Shown piece after piece: positions 1-11,053 of a stretch of 64,000 bases of DNA. Made by a program: the position numbers and the translations under genes. The stretch is from SLRI01 sp964528705 (GTDB lineage: Bacteria; Pseudomonadota; Alphaproteobacteria; Geminicoccales; Geminicoccaceae): positions 1 through 64,000 of the forward strand of contig CAZGUW010000001.1 of assembly GCA_964528705.1 (NCBI GenBank). Reading direction: 5' to 3'. How positions within the stretch are numbered: the first letter of the stretch is position 1; each line of letters opens with the position of its first letter. Under the pieces are notes generated by a model. It made no database searches. It was not told the origin of the DNA and worked only from the letters and a program-made list of their open reading frames with translations.

Positions 1-2
1 CG

Positions 3-1016
3 GTGGCGATCGCCGACGGCGAGATGCTGGTCGTGCTCGGCCCCTCGGGCTGTGGCAAGTCGACGCTCCTGCGCATCATCGCCGGGCGCGAGACCGCGAG
101 CGCCGGCGACGTTATGATCGGCGGCCGGCGGGTCAACGACCTCGAGCCCGCCGAGCGCGACATCGCCATGGTCTTCCAGAACTACGCGCTCTACCCGCAC
201 ATGACCGTCCGCCAGAACATGGCCTACGGGCTGAAGAATCTCGGCACGGCGAAGACGGTGATCGAGCAGCGCGTGGCCGAGGCGGCGCAGATCCTTGGGC
301 TCGCCGAGCTGCTGGACCGCAAGCCCCGCCAGCTCTCGGGCGGCCAGCGCCAGCGGGTGGCCATGGGGCGGGCCATCGTGCGGGAGCCCGAGGCCTTCCT
401 CTTCGACGAGCCGCTCTCCAATCTCGACGCCAAGCTCCGCGTCCAGATGCGCCACGAAATCAAGCAGCTGCAGCGCCGGCTCGGCACGACCGGCATTTTC
501 GTCACCCACGACCAGGTCGAGGCCATGACGCTCGGCGACCGCCTCCTCGTCCTGAACCAGGGCGTGGTCGAGCAGGTCGACACGCCGATCGAGGTCTATG
601 CGCGGCCGGCGAGCCTCTTCGTCGCCGGCTTCATCGGCTCGCCTGCCATGAACGTGCTCGACGGGACGATCGACGGCGACGGCGCCAGCGTGAGCTGCGG
701 CGGGGCGCGGCTGCCGCTGGAGCACAAGCTGCCTGGCGCCGCCGGGCGCGAGGTTCGGGTCGGCATGCGCCCGGAGCATCTGGCGGTGGGGGCTACGAGC
801 GCGCCGACCTCCGGCGCCGGGCTCGACGCGGAGATCGAATGGGTCGAGCTGCTGGGCGCCGACACCGTGGCGCACGGCCGGCTGGCCGACGGCCAGGCTC
901 TGGCGCTCCGCTGCCCCGGCGACCGGCCGGTCGCGGCCGGCGACCGGTTCCATCTGACGCCCGCTCCCGTCCATCTCCACCTCTTCGACCCGGCGACCGG
1001 CCGCCGGATCGGGTAG
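3..1016 (+). CDS. ABC transporter ATP-binding protein, UgpC/MalK type (5' partial)
   Basis: This is the nucleotide-binding subunit of a CUT1-type carbohydrate or glycerol-phosphate importer, acting at the inner face of the membrane. Walker A (GPSGCGKST) is at about visible residue 13, the LSGGQ signature at 111, Walker B (FLFDEP) at 132 and the switch His at 169. The last 110 residues form the regulatory TOBE/OB domain typical of the UgpC/MalK group. The first visible GTG lies inside the usual first beta strand, so about 20 residues are missing before the window edge. It has no permease partner in the window and probably ends an operon that lies upstream. Confidence 0.93.
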   Translation: MAIADGEMLVVLGPSGCGKSTLLRIIAGRETASAGDVMIGGRRVNDLEPAERDIAMVFQNYALYPHMTVRQNMAYGLKNLGTAKTVIEQRVAEAAQILGLAELLDRKPRQLSGGQRQRVAMGRAIVREPEAFLFDEPLSNLDAKLRVQMRHEIKQLQRRLGTTGIFVTHDQVEAMTLGDRLLVLNQGVVEQVDTPIEVYARPASLFVAGFIGSPAMNVLDGTIDGDGASVSCGGARLPLEHKLPGAAGREVRVGMRPEHLAVGATSAPTSGAGLDAEIEWVELLGADTVAHGRLADGQALALRCPGDRPVAAGDRFHLTPAPVHLHLFDPATGRRIG

Positions 1017-1106
1017 CGTCGCCGTTAACGGCCTCGCAACCATGCCCGGCGCATAGTCGCCGCGACCGCCGATCCGGCAGCACCAGCATGGAGCGAAGAG
1101 AGGCCG

Positions 1107-2447
1107 ATGCCTTCGTCCGCCCCGACCAGCAGCGCGTCCGCTCCGGCGGCGGCCGGCCCGTCGCGCCGGACGCTGCTGGCCCTCGGCCTCTATCTGGGGT
1201 TCAGCCTCCTCATTCTCGGCGGCATCGCGACCTTCGTGCTGCAGCAGCGCTTCGCCGAACGCGACGCCAGGCTGAGCCAGCTGCAGCAGGATCTCGACGC
1301 CCGGACGGCGAACCATGCCCGGGAACGCCAGGACCTCGAATCGACCATCGCCGGACTCCGGCACGAGCTGCGCGACGGCCGGGATCGCATGGCCGAGCTG
1401 GCAGCGAAGAACGTGGCGCTGGCCGCGTCGGGACGGCGGCAGGCGGCAGCGCTCGCCGCACTCTCGGACGAGGCGGAGCTGGCGCGGCAGCGCGCCAGCC
1501 TCCTCGACCAGGATGCGCGCGAGACCGCACTCTGGCTCGAGACCGCCGAGCGCGAGCGCATGGCGGTCGAGCGCGAGCGGGCAGCGCTGCAGGACCGGTT
1601 CGACGCGCTGGCCACGGAGCGTGAACTCGCCCGCCACCAGGAGGCGGATCTGCGCCGGCGTACGGGCGAGCTGGAGCAGCGCCTGGCGTCACTCTCCGGT
1701 CATTACGCCCTGGCGGCGAGCCAGATGCAGGACCGGATCCGGGACAAGCTCGACGCCATCGAGCGGGTGGTCGCCCGCACCGGAATCGACCCGGAAGCAC
1801 TCCTCGCCCGCGCCAATGCCGCCTCGGACGACGGCCAGGGTGGCCCCCTGCTCGACCTCGACGAGCTGCCGCCGTCGCCCGGCGGCGACCCGGGCATTCC
1901 CGGCCTCGACGTGGCGCTCGCGGGCCCGCTGGCCCGGGCGCCGGCAGCCTCCTTCACCGATGCCCTCGCCGATGCACTTGGCGACGAGCTCGCACGCCTC
2001 GACGCGGTACCGCGGCTGCTCAACGTGCTGCCGCTCGAGGCACCGCTCGAGGACTACCGGATCACCAGCCGTTTCGGCGTCAGGACGGACCCCATCACCG
2101 GCCGGCGTGCCAGGCATGGCGGTCTCGATTTCGGCGCGGCCCCGGACAGCACCGTGCAAGCGACGGCACACGGCCGGGTGGTGGAGGCCGGTTGGCGCGG
2201 CGCCTATGGCAAGCTCGTCGAGGTCGACCACGGCCTCGGGTTCCGGACCCGCTACGCCCATCTCTCGCGGACGCTGGTCAGGGTCGGCGATTCCGTCGCC
2301 CCGGGCGACCCGGTCGGCATCATCGGCAGCACCGGGCGGAGCACCGGGCGGCATTTGCACTACGAAATCCGCCTGGACGGCCAACCCCTCGACCCGGCCG
2401 GCTTCCTCGAGGCCGGTCGCGACCTGCCCGGCATCCTGGACGGCTGA
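1107..2447 (+). CDS. M23 family metallopeptidase with coiled coil
   Basis: This is a membrane-anchored LytM/M23 peptidase, likely cutting peptidoglycan cross-links in the periplasm or activating amidases. A Ser/Ala/Pro-rich start is followed by one membrane helix (about residues 22-46), then a long Glu/Arg/Leu-rich coiled coil (about 47-215), a linker, and a C-terminal M23 domain. The zinc residues are visible: His337 and Asp341 in RHGGLDF, and the HLH pair at 416-418. The ATG follows a GAGAGG ribosome-binding site at 1097. The build resembles MepM/EnvC-like proteins. It stands alone between the ATPase and the sulfur-transport genes. The exact bond cleaved cannot be told from sequence. Confidence 0.9.
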   Translation: MPSSAPTSSASAPAAAGPSRRTLLALGLYLGFSLLILGGIATFVLQQRFAERDARLSQLQQDLDARTANHARERQDLESTIAGLRHELRDGRDRMAELAAKNVALAASGRRQAAALAALSDEAELARQRASLLDQDARETALWLETAERERMAVERERAALQDRFDALATERELARHQEADLRRRTGELEQRLASLSGHYALAASQMQDRIRDKLDAIERVVARTGIDPEALLARANAASDDGQGGPLLDLDELPPSPGGDPGIPGLDVALAGPLARAPAASFTDALADALGDELARLDAVPRLLNVLPLEAPLEDYRITSRFGVRTDPITGRRARHGGLDFGAAPDSTVQATAHGRVVEAGWRGAYGKLVEVDHGLGFRTRYAHLSRTLVRVGDSVAPGDPVGIIGSTGRSTGRHLHYEIRLDGQPLDPAGFLEAGRDLPGILDG

Positions 2448-2633
2448 CACGGCACCGGACCAGCAACGGAGCCGCGCGCCGGCGGCCGATTGGCAGGTCG
2501 GCCGGTTGCGGCTATGCTATGGCATGGCCCGACAGCTGCCCCGAAACCACCCCAAGCGGCGCACCGGCGACCGCCCTGCCCCGACCGCCGCCCTGCGGCC
2601 GGGCAGTGTCTTGCCGAGCGGACGGCGCCGACC

Positions 2634-3719
2634 TTGAGCGGGCTCGTGGCGGTTGCGGCGGTTCTTGGCCTCGTCGTCGGCTGGCTGCTCGAGCGCAGCC
2701 ATTTCTGCACCATGGGGGCGATCAGCGACGCCTATCTCTTCGGCAGCCTGCGCCGGCTGCGCAGCTGGCTGCTCGCCATGGCGACAGCGCTCCTCCTGAC
2801 CCAGGCGCTCGCCGCCACGGGCCTCGTGCCGCTCGACGCCACGCCCTGGCTGGCGCCTCCCCTGGCGCCGCTGGCGCTCGTCGTCGGCGGCCTCCTCTTC
2901 GGCATCGGCATGGTCATGGCCGGCGGCTGCGCCAGCCGGAACCTGGTGCGGCTCGGCACCGGCAGCCTGAAGGCGCTGGTCGTCGTCCTCGTTTTCGGCC
3001 TCACCGCGATGGCGACCGCCGGCGGCCTGCTCGCCTGGCCGGCCGACCTCCTGCGTGCGGCCGCGGCCGGCGGCGGCCGGAGCCTCGGCGGCCTTCTGGC
3101 CGGCGGCCTTCCGGCGGATGCCGGTACCCTCGACCTCGTCCTCGCCCTGTTCACCGGCGGCGGCCTGCTCTGGTGGATCTTCAAGGACCCGGCCTATCGC
3201 CGCAATCGTGGCGACCAGACGGTCGGCTTCGGGCTCGGCATCGCCGTGGCGGCCGGCTTCCTCGCCACGGGCTGGCTCTTGCGCGACCCCGCCGGCTCCG
3301 CGCCGGTCCTGTCGCTCAATTTCGCGGCTCCCCTGGCCGAGGCGGTCGCCTGGAGTGCGACGGGCCGGGGCAGCTGGCCCGGTTTCGGTGCCGCGCTCGT
3401 GCTCGGCACCATCGCCGGTGCCGCCCTCTCGGCCGGCCGGGCGAGGCGCGCGCGAATCGAGACGTTCGCGAGCCCTGACGATATGATACGCCACGTCGGC
3501 GGCGCCGCGCTCATGGGTTTCGGCGGCATGCTGGCCCTGGGCTGCACGATCGGCCAGGGCGTAAGCGGCGTCGCGACCTTGGCGCCGGGCTCCTTCCTGG
3601 CGCTTGCCGGCATCGTTCTCGGTGCCCTCCTGGGGCTGCGCCGCCTTGAGCAGGGCAGCTGGCGGGGTGCTCTGGGTTGGGGCGTCGGTCGGCCGATGGA
3701 GCCGGCGGAGCGGGTTTGA
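2634..3719 (+). CDS. YeeE/YedE family sulfur-compound transport protein
   Basis: This is a polytopic inner-membrane protein of the YeeE/YedE (TsuA-like) family, whose known members import thiosulfate or other sulfur compounds. Both family Cys motifs are visible: one in MAGGCASRN in the first half, one in LGCTIGQG in the second, in a two-fold repeated arrangement with about nine or ten hydrophobic segments. The open frame extends to a TTG at 2490, but that extension is Pro/Arg-rich and unlike the family. I prefer the TTG at 2634, which begins directly before the first membrane helix. It is followed at 38 bp by a TIGR02186 gene and a universal stress gene, probably one transcript. Confidence 0.85.
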   Translation: MSGLVAVAAVLGLVVGWLLERSHFCTMGAISDAYLFGSLRRLRSWLLAMATALLLTQALAATGLVPLDATPWLAPPLAPLALVVGGLLFGIGMVMAGGCASRNLVRLGTGSLKALVVVLVFGLTAMATAGGLLAWPADLLRAAAAGGGRSLGGLLAGGLPADAGTLDLVLALFTGGGLLWWIFKDPAYRRNRGDQTVGFGLGIAVAAGFLATGWLLRDPAGSAPVLSLNFAAPLAEAVAWSATGRGSWPGFGAALVLGTIAGAALSAGRARRARIETFASPDDMIRHVGGAALMGFGGMLALGCTIGQGVSGVATLAPGSFLALAGIVLGALLGLRRLEQGSWRGALGWGVGRPMEPAERV

Positions 3720-3756
3720 GGCAGGGCCGGGGCCGACCCGGCGCACAGGACAACGG

Positions 3757-4596
3757 ATGACGATGGCAGGAGCGGCGACAGGACGATCGGACGGCAGGGC
3801 GGTTGAGCCCGGGCCGGACGCCGCGCGTGCGCCGGGCCGGCCCCTGCGGCGGCTCGGCTTCGCCCTCGCCGCCCTCGCCCTGCTCGGCATCGCGGCGGGC
3901 TCCGCCCGGGCCAGCGGCTTCATCGCCGACCTCTCGCATCACCTGATCGCCATCACCACCGCCTTCACCGGCAGCAACGTCCTCCTCTTCGGCGCCCTCG
4001 ACGACCCCGGCAGCGATGTCGTGGTGGTGGTACGCGGGCCCGACACCAGCACCGAGGTGCGGCGCAAGAACCGCGTCGGCCTCGTCTGGCTGAACACCGA
4101 CCAGATGACCTTCTCGGCGGTGCCTTCCTTCTACGCCATCGCGGCGAGCGCCCCCCTGGACGACATCGTGGCGCCCGACGAGCAGCGGCGGTTCGGCATC
4201 GGCGTCGACAATCTCGGTCTTCGCCCCCTGGATTCGAGCGATCGGTCCGCCGAGGAGATCCGCGAGTTTCGCGAGGCCCTTGTCCGCAACAAGGAGAAGG
4301 TCGATCTCTATGCGGCGGAGATCGCCCCGGTCCGCTTCCTCGGCGACAAGCTCTTCCGGACGACCCTCACCTTCCCGGCCAACGTGCCGCCGGGCAATTA
4401 TCAGGTCGAAGTGCTTCAGTTGCGGGACGGTTTCGTGGCCGGGGCGCAGACCAGCGTGCTCGTGATCTCGAAGGTCGGGCTCGAGGCCGAAATCTTCGAT
4501 GCGGCACGCACCCAGCCGGCCATCTACGGCCTCGTCTCGGTCATCCTTGCGATCGGGGCAGGCTGGGCCGCAGGTGTCTTCTTCAGAAAGCAGTGA
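3757..4596 (+). CDS. TIGR02186 family transmembrane protein (Alph_Pro_TM)
   Basis: This is a conserved alphaproteobacterial membrane protein of unknown function. It has a charged N-terminus of about 30 residues, a hydrophobic signal/anchor ending in ARAS, a beta-rich periplasmic domain carrying the family signature (HHLIAITTAFTG, then VVVVVRGPDTS and VPSFYAIA), and a C-terminal membrane helix followed by FRKQ. The ATG at 3757 was chosen because the longer frame runs back into the YeeE gene. In other alphaproteobacteria, as I recall, this family sits beside sulfite-exporter (TauE/SafE) genes. Here it follows YeeE/YedE, which again suggests a role in sulfur-compound transport. Only 3 bp separate it from the stress gene. 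Confidence 0.85.
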   Translation: MTMAGAATGRSDGRAVEPGPDAARAPGRPLRRLGFALAALALLGIAAGSARASGFIADLSHHLIAITTAFTGSNVLLFGALDDPGSDVVVVVRGPDTSTEVRRKNRVGLVWLNTDQMTFSAVPSFYAIAASAPLDDIVAPDEQRRFGIGVDNLGLRPLDSSDRSAEEIREFREALVRNKEKVDLYAAEIAPVRFLGDKLFRTTLTFPANVPPGNYQVEVLQLRDGFVAGAQTSVLVISKVGLEAEIFDAARTQPAIYGLVSVILAIGAGWAAGVFFRKQ

Positions 4597-4599
4597 GCC

Positions 4600-5154
4600 A
4601 TGAGCGGTGCCAGCAGCAACCAGGCGGTATCGGACGAACAGGCGCGGGTGGCGGCGTCCGAGGCGGACGAGCCCGTCGCCGACAAGCAGGAACCGCGCGT
4701 CTTCCTCGTCGTGGTCGACGAATCCGAGGAGATGCGGACCGCCCTCCGCTTCGCCTGCCGCCGGGCGCAGCACACGCGCGGGCGCGTCGCCCTGCTCTAC
4801 GTGATCGAGCCTGTCGAGTTCCAGCACTGGATCGGCGTCGGCCGGGTGATGGAGGAGGAGGCGCGGAACGAGGCCGAGCGGCGGATGCAGACCCTGGCGG
4901 CCGACGTCTTCGCCCAGACCGGCTCGATGCCGGCGGTCCACATCCGCGAGGGCCAGCGCGCCGAGCAGCTCGTGGCCCTGCTCGACGAGGAGCCGTCGAT
5001 CTCGCTCCTCGTGCTCGGCACCGCGACCGGGGCCGCCGATCCCGGGCCGCTCGTCACCTATCTGACCAGCAGCGCCGGCCGCAACAAGCTGCGCGTGCCC
5101 GTCACGCTCGTGCCCGGCCATCTGAGCGAGACCGAGATCGACGCGCTGAGCTAG
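4600..5154 (+). CDS. Universal stress protein family
   Basis: This is a cytoplasmic UspA-fold protein of 184 residues. The first 30 residues are a low-complexity Ala/Glu-rich lead. The USP domain then begins with VFLVVVDESEEM and ends with VPVTLVPG. The ATP-binding glycine pattern is only loosely kept near LGTATGAADPG, so nucleotide binding is uncertain. The start lies 3 bp after the TIGR02186 stop, so the two are translationally linked and probably act together. Family members respond to stress or growth arrest; the specific partner here is inferred from context only. Confidence 0.85.
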   Translation: MSGASSNQAVSDEQARVAASEADEPVADKQEPRVFLVVVDESEEMRTALRFACRRAQHTRGRVALLYVIEPVEFQHWIGVGRVMEEEARNEAERRMQTLAADVFAQTGSMPAVHIREGQRAEQLVALLDEEPSISLLVLGTATGAADPGPLVTYLTSSAGRNKLRVPVTLVPGHLSETEIDALS

Positions 5155-5176
5155 GAGTAGGAGGCAAACCGGCCGC

Positions 5177-5911
5177 TCAGATGCGCTCGCCGCCGGGCAG
5201 GCGCATGAAACGGACCGGCAGGACCACCTCCCGTTCGAACGAACCGTCAGGCTGCCGGGTGACCAGCGTCAGCGCCTGCTCGTCCTCGGCCCGGCCGATC
5301 GGCGCCACCAGCCGGCCGCCCGGCGCCAACTGGCGGAGCAGGGCCGACGGCAGGCGGTCGATGGCGAGACGGACGACGATCGCATCGAAGGTCCGCCCGC
5401 GTTCCGGCCAGCCGTCATAGGGATCGGCGCTGCGCACCGCCACATTGGCGAAGCCGAGCGCCTCGAGCCGGGCCGCGACGGAAGCGGCGGCCGCCGCATC
5501 GAGATCGACCGCATGGACGCGGGCCGCAAGCCGGCTCGCCACCGCCGCGTGATAGCCGCCGCCGACGCCGAGCACGAGCACGTCGTCGCCCGCGTCGATC
5601 TCCACGAGGTCGGACATCAGGGCGACGAGGAAGGGCTGCGATTCGCGCAGCCCGAACGCGGCCGGCAACGGCAAATCGAGATAGGCGTAGTCCGCCACCT
5701 CGTCGGGCACGAAGAGATGCCGCGGCACCTCGCGAATGGCTTCGAGGATGGCAGGTGCGATCGCCGGCCGGCCGGTGAGGGGTGCCGCGAGCTCGGCGTT
5801 GAGCTCGACCTGGGCGACGAGGCCGGCTCGCGCCGCTGCGTAATCCGCCGCCTCCTCCGCCGCCGTCGCATGCGCCAGCAGGAGCAACGTCAGTGCCAGG
5901 CCGAGCCGCAT
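5177..5911 (-). CDS. Protein-L-isoaspartate O-methyltransferase family, secreted
   Basis: This is a class I SAM-dependent methyltransferase of the PCMT family, which repairs isoaspartyl residues. The SAM-binding glycine loop is VLVLGVGGGY in the middle, followed by the acidic VHAVDLD strand and, later, the PCMT-like LAPGGRLVAPIG. Unusually, the protein begins with an apparent signal peptide (MRLGLALTLLLLAHATAA), suggesting export to the periplasm, where SAM is not normally available. Either the hydrophobic start is a membrane anchor, or the protein has a different role. It converges on the stress gene with 22 bp between them. Confidence 0.8.
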   Translation of the reverse strand: MRLGLALTLLLLAHATAAEEAADYAAARAGLVAQVELNAELAAPLTGRPAIAPAILEAIREVPRHLFVPDEVADYAYLDLPLPAAFGLRESQPFLVALMSDLVEIDAGDDVLVLGVGGGYHAAVASRLAARVHAVDLDAAAAASVAARLEALGFANVAVRSADPYDGWPERGRTFDAIVVRLAIDRLPSALLRQLAPGGRLVAPIGRAEDEQALTLVTRQPDGSFEREVVLPVRFMRLPGGERI

Positions 5912-6284
5912 GTCCCTCGCTCCCGGTGGTGGTCGGTCAGCCGGTCGAGCTTCCGGCGTCCATGAGACTATTCCGCCCGCGTCGCGTCAACGGCCGAGCG
6001 CTTCATTGGCGGGTACCTGCCATAGCAAGAACTCGGCCAATGTTCGCATTCTTGTCATTGTAAGCGACTGAAACATTGTCGCGGGAGCCGGGTGGTCATC
6101 CACAACGCCCTTGCAATCGCAATGGCGGGTCGCCATTATCTTCGCCATCGATCCGCTAAGGTAAGTTGTTTCGGCTGGCATGGTTCGCCCGCCTTGGGTG
6201 CCGCAGGGTGCCTGGACTTCCTGACCGACGTGGCTTGACGCCGTGGTGATGGTCGCCACGGTAACTTCAGCTTGGGGATGGAAT
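5912..6284. promoter_or_regulatory. Divergent intergenic region and long cold-shock gene leader
   Basis: These 373 bp between the secreted methyltransferase and the cold-shock gene hold no convincing gene. They include a perfect hairpin at 6121-6137 (AATGGCG, GGT loop, CGCCATT), a near palindrome around GGTACC at 6006-6021, and a second hairpin just before the start codon (CCGTGG at 6241-6246 with CCACGG at 6256-6261). Long structured leaders are known to control cold-shock mRNAs, so the region probably holds the promoter and a structured 5' UTR. No exact -35/-10 pair is claimed. Confidence 0.5.
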
Positions 6285-6494
6285 ATGTCCACCGGCACCG
6301 TTAAGTGGTTCAACAGCACCAAGGGCTACGGCTTCATTCAGCCCGATAACGGCACGAACGACGTCTTCGTGCACATCTCGGCCGTCGAGCAGGCCGGCAT
6401 GAGCAGCCTCAATGAGGGCCAGAAGATCTCGTTCGACGTGACGACCGACCCGCGCCGCGGCAAGACGTCCGCCACCAACCTGCGCGCCGTCTGA
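6285..6494 (+). CDS. Cold-shock protein, CspA family
   Basis: This is a 69-residue single cold-shock domain that binds single-stranded RNA or DNA and acts as an RNA chaperone. Both RNA-binding motifs are present: RNP1-like KGYGFIQ and RNP2-like DVFVHISAV. The open frame extends 14 codons upstream, but the family start MSTGTVKWF, preceded by a GGGGATGGA ribosome-binding region, fixes the ATG at 6285. A strong terminator follows 25 bp after the stop, so it is probably transcribed alone. Confidence 0.96.
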   Translation: MSTGTVKWFNSTKGYGFIQPDNGTNDVFVHISAVEQAGMSSLNEGQKISFDVTTDPRRGKTSATNLRAV

Positions 6495-6518
6495 CCCTCA
6501 GACGTCGCGAACCGGATC

Positions 6519-6550
6519 GGGTCGGCCGGGAACGGCCGGCCCTTTTCGTC
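6519..6550 (+). terminator. Rho-independent terminator after the cold-shock gene
   Basis: A 10-bp GC-rich stem (GGGTCGGCCG at 6519-6528 with CGGCCGGCCC at 6533-6542, one U-G wobble) has a GGAA tetraloop and is followed directly by TTTTCGTCTTT. This is a textbook intrinsic terminator separating the cold-shock gene from IF-1. Confidence 0.9.
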
Positions 6551-6600
6551 TTTGTGAGAAACGCAAGGGCCCGCTTCGCACCTGGGGCCAGGGAGAACGA

Positions 6601-6870
6601 ATGGCGAAGGAAGACATGATCGAGATGGAGGGCACCGTGACCGAGGTGCTCCCGGATGCGCGGTTTCGCGTCAAGCTCGAGAACGGCCACGAGATCATCG
6701 GCTACGCCTCCGGGCGGATGCGCAAGCACCGCATCCGGATCATTGCCGGCGACCCGGTGACGCTGGAGCTGACGCCCTACGACCTGACCAAGGGTCGCAT
6801 CAACTACCGCCACAAGACGGCCGGGCCCACCCCGACCGGCAATCGCCGCCCGCCCCCGCGTCGCCGCTGA
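6601..6870 (+). CDS. infA: Translation initiation factor IF-1
   Basis: This is an S1/OB-fold factor that binds the 30S A site and helps IF-2 and IF-3 during initiation. The full IF-1 fold is present, including RFRVKLENGHEIIG, GRMRKHRIRI and LTPYDLTKGRINYR. The protein is 89 residues; the usual length is about 72. The extra C-terminal tail of about 16 residues is rich in Pro and Arg and unlike the family. It lies downstream of the cold-shock terminator and upstream of ychF, so it probably has its own promoter between 6550 and 6600. It could be the only IF-1 or a second, stress-related copy; the window cannot decide. Confidence 0.93.
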   Translation: MAKEDMIEMEGTVTEVLPDARFRVKLENGHEIIGYASGRMRKHRIRIIAGDPVTLELTPYDLTKGRINYRHKTAGPTPTGNRRPPPRRR

Positions 6871-6918
6871 GCGAACGGGAGATGCTGCGCCTTCGAGGCG
6901 CACCCGAGACCGGTTTTC

Positions 6919-6950
6919 GGGCGCTCGCCTGGTCGTGGCGCCCTTCATTT
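6919..6950 (+). terminator. Possible terminator after infA
   Basis: GGGCGCT at 6919-6925 can pair with GGCGCCC at 6937-6943 (seven pairs, one wobble) around an 11-nt loop, followed by TTCATTT. The stem is modest and the loop large, so this is only a candidate. Confidence 0.35.
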
Positions 6951-6970
6951 GAACGAGCGCCAGAACCAGC

Positions 6971-8068
6971 ATGGGCTTCAATTGCGGCATTGTCGGCCTG
7001 CCGAACGTCGGCAAGTCCACCCTTTTCAACGCGCTGACGCAGACCGCGGCGGCAGCCGCGGCCAATTATCCGTTCTGCACCATCGAGCCGAATGTCGGCC
7101 GCCTGCCGGTGCCGGACCCGCGCCTCGACCTTCTCGCGAAGCTCGCCAAATCGGCGAAGACCCTGCCGACCCAGCTCGAGATCAAGGACATCGCCGGCCT
7201 CGTCCGCGGTGCCTCCAAGGGCGAGGGCCTCGGCAACAAGTTTCTCGGCGCCATTCGCGAGGTCGACGCGATCCTCGAGGTGCTGCGCTGCTTCGAGGAT
7301 GACGACATCACCCATGTCGAGGGCGGCGTCGATCCGCTGCGTGATGCGGAGCTCATCCAGACCGAGCTCCTGCTCGCCGACATCGACAGCCTGAACCGGC
7401 AGAAGGACGGGCTCGTCAAGCGCATCCGCGCCCAGGACAAGGAAGCGAAGCGCCGGCTCGAGCTGATCGAGCAGATCCTGCCGCAGATGGAGGAAGGCCT
7501 GCCGGTGCGGCGGCTGGCGCTGAGCCTGGACCAGCGGGCCCTGCTCGCCGACTTCACGCTCCTGACCGCCAAGCCCCTGCTCTACGTCCTCAATGTCGAC
7601 GAGGCCTCGGCGGCAGAGGGCAACGAGCAAAGTGCGAAGGCCGCCGCCATGGCCGCCGGCGAAGGGGCCGGCAGCGTCGTCGTCTCGGCGGCGATCGAGG
7701 CCGAGCTCGCGGGCCTGCCGGACGAGGAGCGGGCCGAGTACCTCGCCAGCCTCGGCCTCGAGGAGCCAGGCCTCAACCGGGTCATCCGCGAGGGCTACGC
7801 GCTGCTCGACCTCATCACCTTCTTCACGGTCGGCCCCAAGGAGGCGCGCGCCTGGACCGTCGAGAAAGGCGCCACAGCCCCCCAGGCCGCCGGCGTCATC
7901 CACACGGATTTCGAGCGCGGCTTCATCGCCGCCGAGGTCATCGCCTACGACGACTTCGCCGCCCTCGGCAGCGAGCAGGCGGTCAAGGAGGCCGGCAAGA
8001 TGCGACTCGAGGGCCGCGACTACGTCATCAAGGACGGCGACGTCTGCCACTTCCGCTTCAACGTCTGA
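6971..8068 (+). CDS. ychF: Redox-regulated ATPase YchF
   Basis: This is an Obg-family P-loop protein of 365 residues that prefers ATP and binds ribosomes and the proteasome-like or redox machinery in other organisms. G1 is GLPNVGKST at residues 9-17, G3 is DIAGLVRGASKGEGLGNKFL, and the G4 position reads NVDE instead of NKxD, as expected for YchF. The C-terminal TGS-like domain ends in the family motif GRDYVIKDGDVCHFRFNV. It converges on the ABC ATPase gene, with an inverted repeat covering both stop codons. Confidence 0.96.
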   Translation: MGFNCGIVGLPNVGKSTLFNALTQTAAAAAANYPFCTIEPNVGRLPVPDPRLDLLAKLAKSAKTLPTQLEIKDIAGLVRGASKGEGLGNKFLGAIREVDAILEVLRCFEDDDITHVEGGVDPLRDAELIQTELLLADIDSLNRQKDGLVKRIRAQDKEAKRRLELIEQILPQMEEGLPVRRLALSLDQRALLADFTLLTAKPLLYVLNVDEASAAEGNEQSAKAAAMAAGEGAGSVVVSAAIEAELAGLPDEERAEYLASLGLEEPGLNRVIREGYALLDLITFFTVGPKEARAWTVEKGATAPQAAGVIHTDFERGFIAAEVIAYDDFAALGSEQAVKEAGKMRLEGRDYVIKDGDVCHFRFNV

Positions 8069-8095
8069 GCCTCCCCGGGAAAGCCGGCCGGAGGC

Positions 8096-8097
<2 letters not shown>
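8067..8097. terminator. Inverted repeat between convergent ychF and ABC ATPase genes
   Basis: GAGCCTCC at 8067-8074 pairs perfectly with GGAGGCTC at 8090-8097, and CCGG segments inside can extend the stem with a small bulge. The arms include bases of both stop codons. There is no T-run, so it may be a bidirectional stop or an mRNA 3'-end stabiliser rather than a classical terminator. Confidence 0.4.
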
Positions 8098-9193
<1,096 letters not shown>

Positions 9194-9243
9194 CGACGAT
9201 ATCTCTCTTTCTCAAACTGACCGGTGGCGAGGCACGGCCGGGA

Positions 9244-11012
<1,769 letters not shown>

Positions 11013-11053
11013 GTTGCGTTCCCTGCCCGATCTGGTTGCGTCAGCCCCGTGGC

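Noticed and set aside
2490..2633. An earlier TTG start for the YeeE/YedE protein
   Set aside because: The added 48 residues are Pro/Arg-rich, lack family similarity and would put an odd tail before the first membrane helix.
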